Shown: positions 43,441 to 52,643, numbered from the stretch's first letter. The stretch is 64,000 nucleotides of DNA from Lachnospiraceae bacterium UBA7050 (GCA_002493905.1 DLAJ01000022.1:39759-103758), one strand, 5' to 3'. Notes: generated from the sequence alone by a model not told the origin. A program made the numbers and translations.

Positions 43441-44448
43441 ATGCAGACAACGATGATTCCGGTAAATCCGAACGCGCAGGAAGAAGCAAGAAGTGTATTG
43501 GATTATTTGAGATCCATTGCGGGCAGGCAGGTCGTTCTTGGACAGCACACCCAGACAATGGAGCAGGAGGAACTTGTATATATTTATCGGGTAACGGGGG
43601 AACTCCCGGCACTCTGCGGGTTTGAACTGCTGGCCTATTCACCGAATATCTCTCCGCAGAGCGACGAGGAATGCTTAAGGGAAGTGCGCGCGGCGGAAGG
43701 AACGCTGAAAAGAGCGTGGGACTGGGCTAAAAAAGGAGGACTGATCACATTTACATGGCATTGGTTTTCACCGCTTGGAGGATGCCATAAATCTTTTTAT
43801 TCCGAGTGCACCGATTATGATGCCGATCTTGCCGTGACGCCGGGAACGCCGGAATATGCTGCGCTTCTGTCCGACATGGACTATATGGCGGGACTGCTCA
43901 AACCGTTTTGCGATGCGCATGTGCCGATTTTATGGAGGCCGTTTCACGAATGTGACGGCGAGTTCTTCTGGTGGGGAAAAAAGGGTCCGGGCGCAGTCAA
44001 AAAATTGTACCGGCTGATGTATGAGCGCTATACGAACCATTTTCATCTGGATAATCTGATCTGGGTGTTTAATGCGGCGGATCCGGCGTGCTATCCGGGA
44101 GATGATGTGGTGGACATGATCAGCCGCGATATGTACCCGGAAGCACATACGCATACGGGCTGTGCCAGAGAATTTGCGGAATTAAAGATGCTGACGCCGG
44201 CGCAAAAGCTTTGTGCGATTGGGGAGATCGGGCCGCTGCCGGATGTGGAGGCAATGATAAAGGAAGGGCTTGAATGGACGTATTATATGACTTGGTCCCA
44301 TGATTTCGGCATGTCGGAGCGCTTTACCAAAAATGAGGTTCTGCGCCGTAACTATTTGAGCGATAAAGGCGTTACTCTGTCAAGGCTGCCGGAACTGTAT
44401 CACGTTAGTGAGGACGGATTTGCCGTTACGGCAAAGGAAACGGTCTGA
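43441..44448 (+). CDS. GH26 beta-mannanase-like glycoside hydrolase, no signal peptide
   Basis: A 335-residue GH26 barrel. The acid-base Glu lies in ILWRPFHECDGEFFWWG and the nucleophile Glu in CAIGEIGPLPD; VLGQHTQT, ITFTWHWFSPLGG and SRDMYPE support the family. There is no signal sequence or lipobox, so it should act in the cytosol, perhaps on imported mannooligosaccharides, unlike most endo-mannanases. ATG 43441 follows GGGAGG; ATG 43417 also has a weak site. Confidence 0.88.
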   Translation: MQTTMIPVNPNAQEEARSVLDYLRSIAGRQVVLGQHTQTMEQEELVYIYRVTGELPALCGFELLAYSPNISPQSDEECLREVRAAEGTLKRAWDWAKKGGLITFTWHWFSPLGGCHKSFYSECTDYDADLAVTPGTPEYAALLSDMDYMAGLLKPFCDAHVPILWRPFHECDGEFFWWGKKGPGAVKKLYRLMYERYTNHFHLDNLIWVFNAADPACYPGDDVVDMISRDMYPEAHTHTGCAREFAELKMLTPAQKLCAIGEIGPLPDVEAMIKEGLEWTYYMTWSHDFGMSERFTKNEVLRRNYLSDKGVTLSRLPELYHVSEDGFAVTAKETV

Positions 44449-44494
44449 ACAGCAGAATGCCGGGTGAGCCTAAAGAGCGGCAGCTGGGAATGCG

Positions 44495-45433
44495 CTACAG
44501 GCACAGAAATACGACAATTGGTATTGTGGCAATAGAGAATAGTGTTGTGAGAAATACGCCCCTTGCCGCAAGCGCCTCATCTGCGCGATATTCAATGGAA
44601 AAAAGAACGGCGGAATTGGCGACCGGAAGTGACAGCATGATGAGGCTGACGTTTAAGACCAGCTCATCCCGGATGAAAAAACGAAACAGAGGATAGAGAC
44701 AGAGGGGGAGCGCAATCTGTTTCAGTAAGAGGAATGGATACATGCGAAAATCCCGTACCATATCCTTAAATTTCATGGAGGCGATAGAGGCGCCGGTCAG
44801 GAGCATGGCAAGAGGCGTCGTAAGTCCACCGAGATATCCGACAACGTCCGCTGCAGGAGCTGGAAAGGGAAGCGCGGCAAAATACCATATCATTGCAAGC
44901 AGGGACAATAGAATCCCCGGTGAAAGCAGCAGGCTGAGCCGGGGACTTTCTTTTTTTTCAGCGGAGGAATCCCTCTGACTGGAGCGGATGAGCAGAATAC
45001 CGTAGCTGAAGCTTGACAGGTTAAAGATCAGATTGAAGAGCGCGGTATAGAATACTGCTTCGGGACTAAGCAGCGCCGAGATAAGCGGAAACCCCATAAA
45101 CCCGACATTAGAGAACGTGGTCATATAAATATACAGTCCGCGCTGCGCTTTGGGAACAAACAGCGCGCGGGAGACCAGCCACCCGAAGAGGGGCAGTATC
45201 AGATAGAGAGACAAGGCAGCGCTAAGTACGAGCAGGACGGTAGAAAGAGGCGCCCGCTGCTCCAGCTTCAGGACAGAATCAAAGATGAGAAGCGGCATGG
45301 CGACATGAATCAGAAGTCTGGTCAGCGCGCGGTTAAAGTCAGGCGGCATCCATCCAATCCGGAATAACATAAAACCGGTGCCCATTAAAAGAAATAAGGT
45401 AAGGAGCTGGTGCAGAATGATTTGAATATTCAT
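44495..45433 (-). CDS. AEC-family permease (auxin efflux carrier type)
   Basis: A 312-residue integral membrane protein with about ten hydrophobic segments in two halves, as in AEC transporters. Recognisable blocks are ALTRLLIHVAMPLLIFDSVL, FSNVGFMGFPLISALL and GLTTPLAMLLTGASIA. Bacterial members move organic acids or amino acids; the substrate here is unknown. AAAGGAA precedes ATG 45433. Confidence 0.9.
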   Translation of the reverse strand: MNIQIILHQLLTLFLLMGTGFMLFRIGWMPPDFNRALTRLLIHVAMPLLIFDSVLKLEQRAPLSTVLLVLSAALSLYLILPLFGWLVSRALFVPKAQRGLYIYMTTFSNVGFMGFPLISALLSPEAVFYTALFNLIFNLSSFSYGILLIRSSQRDSSAEKKESPRLSLLLSPGILLSLLAMIWYFAALPFPAPAADVVGYLGGLTTPLAMLLTGASIASMKFKDMVRDFRMYPFLLLKQIALPLCLYPLFRFFIRDELVLNVSLIMLSLPVANSAVLFSIEYRADEALAARGVFLTTLFSIATIPIVVFLCL

Positions 45434-45587
45434 AAGGAAGGTTCCTTTCCAAACTTGCGGTATGGGGGAAAACGCGTATAATGAGAGTATATCCGAAACG
45501 GATGGTAAAATGCTTTCAAATAAAAAATCTAAGCTTTGCGATAATCAAACCAATGCTGACTGAACAAAGAAGAAGGAGGAATACCTG

Positions 45588-46550
45588 ATGAAATATTGTG
45601 TGATCGGCGCAGGTGGAACCGGAGGCTGTATTGCAGCGTACATGCTGAGAGCGGGAAAGGATGTCACGGTGATCGCGCGGGGCGCGCACCTTGATCAGAT
45701 ACGCAGGCAGGGAATCCGGCTGGAGACAGAAAAAGGAACGGAGCTTATTTCGCCGGTTCCCGCCTATGAAATGAACGAATATAGCGGGCATTGCAGAGAA
45801 GCCTTTTCGGAAGCTTCCATAGGGAAAAACGCGGACGGACCGGATGTGATTTTCGTGTGTGTCAAGGGATATTCGCTTGACGGCGTGATTCCGTTTATCA
45901 GGGAGACGGCAAAAAGCAGTACGATTGTGATTCCGGTCTTAAATCTGTACGGAACCGGAGCGGCAATGCAGAAGGAGCTGCCGGGGCTGCTGGTCACGGA
46001 CGGCTGCATTTATGTTGCGGCGCAGATAAAGGAGCCGGGAACCATCTGGATGAACGGATCAATTTTCCGGATCGTTTTCGGTGTGAGAAAGCCGGAAGAA
46101 CTGAGGAAGGAATTGTTTGATGTTGCGGAGGACTTACGGCAAAGCGGTATCGAGGCGGTGCTCTCCGAAAATATCAGAAGGGACGCCCTGCAAAAATTTT
46201 CATACGTGTCGCCGATGGCGGCGGCAGGCTTGTATTTTCACGCGGATGCGGAGCGGTTTCAAAAGACGGGGGACGAGCGGGATACGTTTGTGGCGCTTGT
46301 GAAAGAGATTGACAGACTTGCGGCGGCGATGGGAATTGAGTTTCAGGTGGACATCGTAAAAAACAATCTCGCAATCCTGGATGCGCTTTCTCCCGAAGCG
46401 TCCACATCCATGCAGCGCGATGTGGAGGCGGGAAAGCCGTCGGAAATCGACGGACTCATCTATGAGGTCGTGCGCCTGTCCGGACAGTACGGGATAGCGC
46501 TGCCGGTATATAACAAAATAGCGGAAGCGCTGGAGCCGTATCACATATAA
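45588..46550 (+). CDS. PanE/ApbA-family 2-dehydropantoate-2-reductase-like oxidoreductase
   Basis: A 320-residue NAD(P)-dependent reductase: Rossmann motif CVIGAGGTGGCIAAYM, VIFVCVKGYSL, TIVIPVLNLYGTG, and a C-terminal helical domain with ASTSMQRDVEAGKPSEIDGL. The PanE family makes pantoate for CoA; many paralogues act on other ketoacids, and the low overall conservation makes this role unproven. GAAGGAGG precedes ATG 45588. Confidence 0.85.
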   Translation: MKYCVIGAGGTGGCIAAYMLRAGKDVTVIARGAHLDQIRRQGIRLETEKGTELISPVPAYEMNEYSGHCREAFSEASIGKNADGPDVIFVCVKGYSLDGVIPFIRETAKSSTIVIPVLNLYGTGAAMQKELPGLLVTDGCIYVAAQIKEPGTIWMNGSIFRIVFGVRKPEELRKELFDVAEDLRQSGIEAVLSENIRRDALQKFSYVSPMAAAGLYFHADAERFQKTGDERDTFVALVKEIDRLAAAMGIEFQVDIVKNNLAILDALSPEASTSMQRDVEAGKPSEIDGLIYEVVRLSGQYGIALPVYNKIAEALEPYHI

Positions 46551-46680
46551 CCGTAATTAGACGGTGGTGTGTGCCATATCGTATGTAACCGTAATCAGAC
46601 GGTGGTGTGTGCCGTATCGTATGTAACCGTAATCAGACGGTGGTGTGTGCCGTACCATATGTAACCGTACTTAGGCAGTG
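46548..46680 (+). repeat. 38-bp tandem repeat between two convergent genes
   Basis: Three full units begin at 46548, 46586 and 46624 and a partial fourth at 46662. The unit is TAACCGTAATCAGACGGTGG followed by TGTGTGCCGTATCGTATG, and holds CCGT/ACGG stems. The first unit includes the PanE-like stop codon; the partial last one runs into the LacI stop codon. Confidence 0.9.
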
Positions 46681-47684
46681 TGCGCTTCGGTCTCAAGCGG
46701 GGCGGTGGATTTGCGCTCGATTAGCTGCGCGCGCAATACGGTGCGGCTGATCGAAACGTGGTTAATCAGATTGCTGAGCACATGATACGCGCCTTTGCCG
46801 AGGTCAAGACGGTCCTGCCGGACGGTCGTCAGCGGCGGTGTGAGAGAAGCTGCGAACGGAAGATCGTCGAAGCCGATTACGCTGACGTCCTGAGGGACGC
46901 GCACACCGCGTTTGGTGCATTCTTCAATGACGCCTTCGGCAATGCTGTCCGAGCAGCATACGATCGCCGTCGCGCCGCTTGACAAAAGCTTGGGTACGTG
47001 GTACTTCGCGGAATCCTTCACATAATGTCCGAACGTCACAAGATCGGGATTGATCGGAATATGGTGCGATTCCATGCTTGTGATGAAAGCGTCATAACGC
47101 TTTGTCGTGATCATGGAGTGGGGGGAACCGTTAAAAAACGCAATTTTCCGGTGCCCGAGACGGATTAAATGTTCGACTGCTAAGTCGATGCCTTCCGCAT
47201 TGTCCGTTTCCACCGAACCGACATAGTGGTTCCGCTCGATGAAATTGTCGAGCAGGACAGTCGGCACCTTACAGGAAGCAAGCTGAAGCATCCATGGGTC
47301 CTGAAGCGCAAAACCGATCAGGAATGCGCCGCTGTATCCGTTTTTTAAGAGATAGCTGTCATATTTATTGCGCGACTGAAATTCCGGAGTGATCGGGTAG
47401 AGGGTGACATCCCAATGATCGCGCAGCGCGACCTGCCGGAAGCCCAAAACGAGATCGTAGCCGAAGCTTTCCGGCGTATCGTAGTTCATATTTTCTATAA
47501 AAAGAGCAAGCTTTTTATTTTCTTCCTTCTTCATTTTCTTGGTCTGATAACCCATTTCAATCGCAGTGTCGAGAACAAACTGACGAAGATCCTCGCTGAT
47601 GTCGCTTGCGCCGTTTAAGCCCTTGGAGACAGTACTGATTGAAACACCAAGCCGATTTGCGATATCTTTGATTGTTGTTGCCAT
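46671..47684 (-). CDS. LacI-family transcriptional regulator of the maltodextrin locus
   Basis: A 337-residue regulator: N-terminal LacI HTH (IKDIANRLGVSISTVSKGLN) and a sugar-binding-protein-like effector domain (SVETDNAEGIDLAVEHLIRL, VSVIGFDDLPFAASLTPPLT). It is divergent from malQ and probably binds a maltose-type effector, by analogy with MalR. AAAGGCG precedes ATG 47684. Its own promoter and the malQ promoter share a region with repeated motifs. Confidence 0.9.
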   Translation of the reverse strand: MATTIKDIANRLGVSISTVSKGLNGASDISEDLRQFVLDTAIEMGYQTKKMKKEENKKLALFIENMNYDTPESFGYDLVLGFRQVALRDHWDVTLYPITPEFQSRNKYDSYLLKNGYSGAFLIGFALQDPWMLQLASCKVPTVLLDNFIERNHYVGSVETDNAEGIDLAVEHLIRLGHRKIAFFNGSPHSMITTKRYDAFITSMESHHIPINPDLVTFGHYVKDSAKYHVPKLLSSGATAIVCCSDSIAEGVIEECTKRGVRVPQDVSVIGFDDLPFAASLTPPLTTVRQDRLDLGKGAYHVLSNLINHVSISRTVLRAQLIERKSTAPLETEAHTA

Positions 47685-47753
47685 AGTAAAACCACGCCTT
47701 TCCGAACCTGACTGATGCAGTAAGCAGCCCTGACGATAGCTAAATATAGTAAT

Positions 47754-47782
47754 AGTATAGTAATATTAGGTAAAAAAATCAA
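47754..47782 (-). promoter_or_regulatory. Sigma-A promoter of the lacI-type gene
   Basis: On the - strand, TTGATT (47777-47782), a 17-nt spacer and TATACT (47754-47759). Confidence 0.65.
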
Positions 47783-47796
47783 CTCATTAAAGTAAA

Positions 47797-47966
47797 AACG
47801 AAAATAAACGAAAAAATTCGTGAAATTTTAACAAAAATGTACGAATAAAGCTGTGTAATAGCACTAAAATAAGAAAAGTTGCGCAAAATAGATTGCAATA
47901 ACAGGGAAAATGTGTTAAATTTACATCAAGAACGAAAATAAACGAAAACTATTGGAAAAGGTTTTC
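47797..47966. promoter_or_regulatory. Candidate LacI-type operators in the divergent lacI/malQ region
   Basis: An exact 18-nt direct repeat AACGAAAATAAACGAAAA occurs at 47797-47814 and 47931-47948. The second copy is followed by the palindrome GAAAAGGTTTTC (47955-47966) just ahead of the malQ ribosome site. The palindrome fits a LacI-family operator; the direct repeats may be binding half-sites. Confidence 0.5.
47893..47920 (+). promoter_or_regulatory. Candidate promoter of malQ
   Basis: TTGCAA (47893-47898), a 16-nt spacer and TTAAAT (47915-47920). The second AACGAAAATAAACG copy starts 10 nt after the -10 box, a good place for repression. Confidence 0.5.
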
Positions 47967-48001
47967 GCACGAGAGTGTGCTATTTTCGAGGAGGAAGCAG
48001 A

Positions 48002-49492
48002 GTGGGAATGACATCGCTGACAAGAGGAGCCGGAGTTTTGCTTCCGGTAGCCAGCCTGCCTTCCAAATACGGAATCGGCACGTTCGGTAAGGCAGCGTAT
48101 GAGTTCGTGGATTTACTGGCAGATCTGCATCAGAAGTACTGGCAGGTGCTGCCGCTTGGTCCGACGAGCTTCGGAGACAGCCCTTATCAATCGTTTTCCG
48201 CATTTGCCGGTAATCCGTACTATATTGATTTAGAAGATTTGGTAAAAGACGGGCTGCTTAAGACAAAAGAGATCGAAGCCTATCAATGGGGGGACGATGA
48301 GGAGGACGTTTCATACGGAATTCTGTTTGAGAATCGTTTCCGGGTGCTTCACAAGGCGTTTGAGCGGTTTGATAAAGCGGATGAGTCGTTTTGCGGATTC
48401 TGTAAGGAGCAGAAGGGCTGGCTTGATGGATATTCTTTTTACATGGCGTTGAAAACGTTTTCAGGGAATGCGGAGTGGACGGCATGGGAGCCGGATATCC
48501 GCGACCGGAAGTCGAAAGCGCTGGAAGAGTACCGGGAGCGTCTTGCAGATGAAATCCTGTTCTGGCAGTTCTGCCAGTATGAGTTTGAACTTCAGTGGAG
48601 CAGGCTCCGCAGTTATGCAAACAGCCGCGGCATCCGTATCATCGGCGATATCCCTTTATATGTTTCCATGGACAGTGCGGATGTATGGGAACATAGAGAA
48701 CTGTTTCAGGTTGACCGCAGTGGGAAAGCCACGCTTGTTGCGGGATGCCCGCCGGATGCGTTTTCGGATGACGGTCAGAAATGGGGAAACCCTCTTTATG
48801 ACTGGGATAAAATGGAACAGGAAAACTTCTCATGGTGGCGCAAACGAATTGAGGCAAACGCAAAACTCTATGATGTGATACGCTTTGACCATTTCATCGG
48901 GGTTGTCCGTTATTACAGTGTCCCGGCAAAGGATGCGAATGCGAGAAACGGGCATTGGCGCAAGGGACCGGGCAGGAAGCTGACGGATGCGATTGCGGAA
49001 TCTCTCGGAGAGAGCCGTATGATCGTCGAGGATTTGGGCGTTGTTGTCCCGGGAGTAAAACGGCTTGTACAGCGTACGGGATGGCCGGGTATGAAAATTC
49101 TTCTGTTTGCGTTTGACGGCAATGCGGAGCATGAGTTTTTACCGCATAATTATCCAAACAGCAACACGGTTGTATATGGTGGTACGCACGATAATGAGCC
49201 TCTTATGGGATATTTTAATGAAAAGTGCGAGTATGAACTGGCGTTTTTATACAAGTATCTTAATATAAATAGTAAAGAGGAGATTGTGGATGCAATGATC
49301 CGGCTGGCTTATGCGAGTATCGCGGATGTGGCAATTTTCCAGATGCAGGACCTGCTGAAACTTGGCAATGAGGCGCGCATCAATCTTCCATCCACAATTG
49401 GGACAAACTGGCGCTGGCGTCTTGGCAGCAGACAGTTATCCGATAAACGCCGGGAATGGATTCGGACACTTGCCATGGTGTACCGCAGATAA
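48002..49492 (+). CDS. malQ: 4-alpha-glucanotransferase (amylomaltase)
   Basis: A 496-residue GH77 enzyme, the usual length. It transfers 4-alpha-glucan segments between maltodextrins. Seen: GVLLPVASLPSKYGIGTFG, DLHQKYWQVLPLGPTSFGDS, IIGDIPLYVSMDSADVW, the catalytic Asp region VIRFDHFIGVVRYY, the catalytic Glu in MIVEDLGVVVPGV and YGGTHDNEPLMGYF. GTG 48002 lies 7 nt after AGGAGG and is the preferred start; ATG 48008 is an alternative. It leads the maltodextrin gene cluster but is separated from malE by two hairpins. Confidence 0.95.
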   Translation: MGMTSLTRGAGVLLPVASLPSKYGIGTFGKAAYEFVDLLADLHQKYWQVLPLGPTSFGDSPYQSFSAFAGNPYYIDLEDLVKDGLLKTKEIEAYQWGDDEEDVSYGILFENRFRVLHKAFERFDKADESFCGFCKEQKGWLDGYSFYMALKTFSGNAEWTAWEPDIRDRKSKALEEYRERLADEILFWQFCQYEFELQWSRLRSYANSRGIRIIGDIPLYVSMDSADVWEHRELFQVDRSGKATLVAGCPPDAFSDDGQKWGNPLYDWDKMEQENFSWWRKRIEANAKLYDVIRFDHFIGVVRYYSVPAKDANARNGHWRKGPGRKLTDAIAESLGESRMIVEDLGVVVPGVKRLVQRTGWPGMKILLFAFDGNAEHEFLPHNYPNSNTVVYGGTHDNEPLMGYFNEKCEYELAFLYKYLNINSKEEIVDAMIRLAYASIADVAIFQMQDLLKLGNEARINLPSTIGTNWRWRLGSRQLSDKRREWIRTLAMVYRR

Positions 49493-49546
49493 CAGCGGTG
49501 TCAGAACAGATTCCGCAGCCCGCGAATTTCTTTCATAGGTATAAGG

Positions 49547-49602
49547 AAAGAACCTAGGTTCTTTTTAAGTATTAAATAATCTTTAGATTATTTAATACTT
49601 TT
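49547..49602 (+). terminator. Twin hairpins between malQ and malE
   Basis: AAAGAACCTAGGTTCTTT (49547-49564) is a perfect palindrome followed by TT; next comes a perfect 15-bp stem (49567-49581 and 49586-49600) with a TTTA loop. Together they should end or attenuate malQ transcription. Confidence 0.65.
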
Positions 49603-49667
49603 GGAGGGACATAGGCGCCGGTCTTGGCGGCAATGCCGCTGTGAAAGAGGCAGTATCATTTTTGAAG

Positions 49668-49733
49668 TAAAATGCAGCAATGCATTTTATGATAAACAGA
49701 TAACATGGTATGGAACCATACGGTATGCATACC
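49668..49733 (+). promoter_or_regulatory. Palindromes in the malE leader
   Basis: TAAAATGCA/TGCATTTTA with a GCAA loop (49668-49689), GTATGG-AA-CCATAC (49708-49721) and the perfect palindrome GGTATGCATACC (49722-49733) lie within 90 nt of malE. They could be operators or mRNA structure. Confidence 0.4.
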
Positions 49734-49756
49734 ACAAAGAAAGTAGGAGGAGAAAG

Positions 49757-51118
49757 ATGAAAAAGAAATTATTGGCAATGCTCCTCTCCGCAGCAATGGT
49801 ATTATCCCTTGCAGCATGTGGAGGCGGAGACGACAAGAAGAACGACACCCCGAGCGACAACAATACACAGCAGGGTGCGGACAACAACACGCCGGCAGAT
49901 GACAATCAGGGCGGCGGTGACGACACGACACCGGCAGATGACGGGCAGGCAAGTGCTCCTGCGGACATCGACTACGGCTCAGGTGTCATCACGATCTGGG
50001 TTGCAGAGGCAGCAGTTGAGGTTACACAGAAGCTGGCTGACGAGTTCTTTGCAGCAAATCCGGCAATGGCTGGTTATACCGTAGACATTCAGCCGACAGG
50101 CGAGGGTGATGCGGCAGGCAACATGATCACGGACGTAGAAGGTGGCGCTGATATCTTCGGCTTTGCACAGGATCAGTTAGGACGTCTTGTACTGGCAGGC
50201 GCACTGACCCCGATCACGGGCGATTATGCAAGCTTTGTTGAGAGCGAGAACGCAGCAGGTTCTGTTGCCGGCGCGAAGATGGGCGACCAGATTTACGCAT
50301 TCCCGATGACGGCAGATAACGGCTACTTCTTATACTATGATAAGAGTGTCGTTACCGATCCTTCCTCTCTTGACAAGATTCTTGAGGACTGCGCAGCAGC
50401 AGGCAAGAGCTTCTACATGGAGATCAACTCCGGCTGGTATCAGACGGCATTCTTCTTCGGTGCAGGCTGCGAGCTGACCTATGAATCCGACAGTTCAGGT
50501 GCATTGATTTCTTCCAATATCACGTATGCATCGGAGAATGGTCTGAAGGCATTAAAGGCAATCATTGCACTTGCAAATCATAGTGCATTTGTTAACGGCT
50601 CTTCTTTAAGCAGTGCAACGAATCCGGGCGCAATCGTTGACGGAACATGGGACAGCGGCGCAGCAAAGGATCTTTTCGGTGATAACTATGCATGTGCAAA
50701 ACTTCCGACCTACACGGTTGACGGTGAGGAAATCCAGCTTGGCGGATTCTGCGGATTCAAGCTTTTGGGTGTAAAGCCGCAGACAGAGCAGGGCAAGATG
50801 CTTGTATGTATGGCACTGGCTCAGTATCTGACGAATGCAGATGCACAGCTTACAAGATTTACTGAGTTAGGATGGGGTCCTTGCAACATTACGGCTCAGG
50901 CAGACAGCGCAGTACAGGCTGACGAGGCACTTTCCGCATTAGGTGCACAGTTTGCATACATGATTCCTCAGGGACAGTATCCGGATGCTTATTGGCAGGA
51001 TGCAACGAGCCTTGGCGATGACGTGATCGCAGGCACCTACAACAACATGAGTGATGAAGAGCTCATGAAAGTTTTGGAGGACTTCCAGGCACTTCAGCAG
51101 TCCTATGCCGCTCAGTAA
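49757..51118 (+). CDS. malE: Maltodextrin ABC transporter substrate-binding lipoprotein
   Basis: A 453-residue lipoprotein (lipobox SLAAC near residue 20), an acidic Asp/Asn/Gly-rich linker and a family 1 solute-binding domain: ITIWVAEAAVEVTQKLADEF, FGFAQDQLGRLVLAGALTPI, YAFPMTADNGYFLYYDKSVV and LGGFCGFKLLGVKPQTEQGK. It should bind maltodextrins outside the membrane and hand them to MalFG. TAGGAGGAG precedes ATG 49757. The assignment to maltodextrin comes from the context with malQ and the amylase. Confidence 0.9.
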   Translation: MKKKLLAMLLSAAMVLSLAACGGGDDKKNDTPSDNNTQQGADNNTPADDNQGGGDDTTPADDGQASAPADIDYGSGVITIWVAEAAVEVTQKLADEFFAANPAMAGYTVDIQPTGEGDAAGNMITDVEGGADIFGFAQDQLGRLVLAGALTPITGDYASFVESENAAGSVAGAKMGDQIYAFPMTADNGYFLYYDKSVVTDPSSLDKILEDCAAAGKSFYMEINSGWYQTAFFFGAGCELTYESDSSGALISSNITYASENGLKALKAIIALANHSAFVNGSSLSSATNPGAIVDGTWDSGAAKDLFGDNYACAKLPTYTVDGEEIQLGGFCGFKLLGVKPQTEQGKMLVCMALAQYLTNADAQLTRFTELGWGPCNITAQADSAVQADEALSALGAQFAYMIPQGQYPDAYWQDATSLGDDVIAGTYNNMSDEELMKVLEDFQALQQSYAAQ

Positions 51119-51162
51119 GATGCAGACAGCATTCGATGAGCTGACAAAATAAAACGCGGGCA

Positions 51163-51225
51163 GGAGGGGGAAACCCCTCCGCGTCCGACTTTCAGGCAGA
51201 AAATAGCAGCGCTCTTCCGGAGCGC
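51163..51225 (+). promoter_or_regulatory. Intergenic hairpins between malE and malF
   Basis: GGAGGGG-GAAA-CCCCTCC (51163-51180, a GNRA loop) and GCGCTC/GAGCGC (51209-51225) lie in the 127-nt gap. Such hairpins often protect upstream malE mRNA so that the binding protein is made in excess. Confidence 0.55.
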
Positions 51226-51245
51226 GGAGCCGGAGGGGGTCAAGG

Positions 51246-52643
51246 ATGGAAAAAACGAAAAATAGTCTGGGGAAAAGAATAAAAAACGTGCTGATGGCGC
51301 CGGTCAGGGACTGTAAGGAAATTGGGCAGACCTTTGCACACGGCGACTGGAAGACGAAAGTATCTTTTCTCATCATGGGCTTCGGACCGCTGATGAGAGG
51401 ACAGATTTTGCGGGGCATTGCATTTCTTGCTTCCGAGATCGCGTTTATCTGGTATATGGTTGCTTTTGGAGCCAAGTACTTAAAAGATATCGGAACGCTC
51501 GGAACCGTACAGGGCGGCTTCGATGAGAACTATAGTTATACTTACGGTGATAACAGCTTTTTTATCCTGCTGTTTGGTGTTCTGAGCCTGTTTTTGATCG
51601 TGTTGTTCATTTATATGTGGCGCTTGAACGTCCGTGTGAACATGAACGAGGAAAAACGGCTGAAGGAAGGCAGAGCGCTCGCAACGGTGAAGCAGGATTT
51701 CCGTTCCCTGCTGGATGAAAACTTTGATAAGACGCTTTTGGCTCTGCCGGTAACGGGAGTATTCTTATTTATTTTGCTGCCGATCGTATTCATGGTCTGT
51801 GTAGCGTTTACGAATTATGACGCGACTCACCAGTCGCCGACGCATCTGTTTACCTGGGTGGGACTCGAGAACTTTAGAAATATCTTTTCTATGGGAACTG
51901 CTGGATTTGGTAAAACGTTTGTGACGGTGTTAAACTGGACGTTAGTATGGGCGTTTTTTGCAACGTTTCTGACGTACTTCTTGGGAATGGCAGTTGCGAT
52001 TCTCATTAATAAAAAAGGTATTAAATTCAAAAAAATGTGGCGGACGATCCTCGTCATGACGATCGCAATTCCGCAGTTCGTATCCTTATTGTATGTCAGC
52101 AAGATGTTTGCCGTGGATGGTCTGATTAATTCCTATCTGATGAAATGGGGCTGGATCAATTCACCACTTCCGTTCTGGACGAAGGCTTCCTGGGCAAGAC
52201 CGACGATCCTTCTTATTAACCTGTGGATCGGAACGCCGTACGTTATGCTGATTACGACCGGACTTTTGATGAATATTCCGGAAGAATTGTATGAGAGCGC
52301 GAAAATCGACGGTGCAAGTCCATTCCAGACATTCCGTAAGATCACGCTTCCTTACATGCTGTTCGTGACGGGACCGTATCTGCTGACGCAGTTTACCGGA
52401 AACCTGAATAACTTCAACGTTATCTTCCTTCTGAGTCAGGGAAAACCACAGTCATTGGAACTGGCTGGAGGAGCGGGTTACACCGATCTGCTTGTGACAT
52501 GGCTCTATAAGATGACAGTCAATGATACCAACTATAAGATGGCTGCAGTCATCGGTATCATGGTATTCGTGGTCGTGGCAGTTGTATCAGTAACAGTATA
52601 TAATATTCTGCCGTCAGTCAGAGATGAGGAGGGCTTCCAATGA
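51246..52643 (+). CDS. malF: Maltodextrin ABC transporter permease MalF-like
   Basis: A 465-residue permease with a soluble, basic N-terminal stretch, about eight membrane segments and the ABC-2 EAA loop EELYESAKIDGASPFQTFRK that contacts the ATPase. The long insert between early segments is typical of MalF. GGAGGGGGT precedes ATG 51246. It overlaps malG by 4 nt (ATGA), so the two are translationally coupled. Confidence 0.92.
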   Translation: MEKTKNSLGKRIKNVLMAPVRDCKEIGQTFAHGDWKTKVSFLIMGFGPLMRGQILRGIAFLASEIAFIWYMVAFGAKYLKDIGTLGTVQGGFDENYSYTYGDNSFFILLFGVLSLFLIVLFIYMWRLNVRVNMNEEKRLKEGRALATVKQDFRSLLDENFDKTLLALPVTGVFLFILLPIVFMVCVAFTNYDATHQSPTHLFTWVGLENFRNIFSMGTAGFGKTFVTVLNWTLVWAFFATFLTYFLGMAVAILINKKGIKFKKMWRTILVMTIAIPQFVSLLYVSKMFAVDGLINSYLMKWGWINSPLPFWTKASWARPTILLINLWIGTPYVMLITTGLLMNIPEELYESAKIDGASPFQTFRKITLPYMLFVTGPYLLTQFTGNLNNFNVIFLLSQGKPQSLELAGGAGYTDLLVTWLYKMTVNDTNYKMAAVIGIMVFVVVAVVSVTVYNILPSVRDEEGFQ

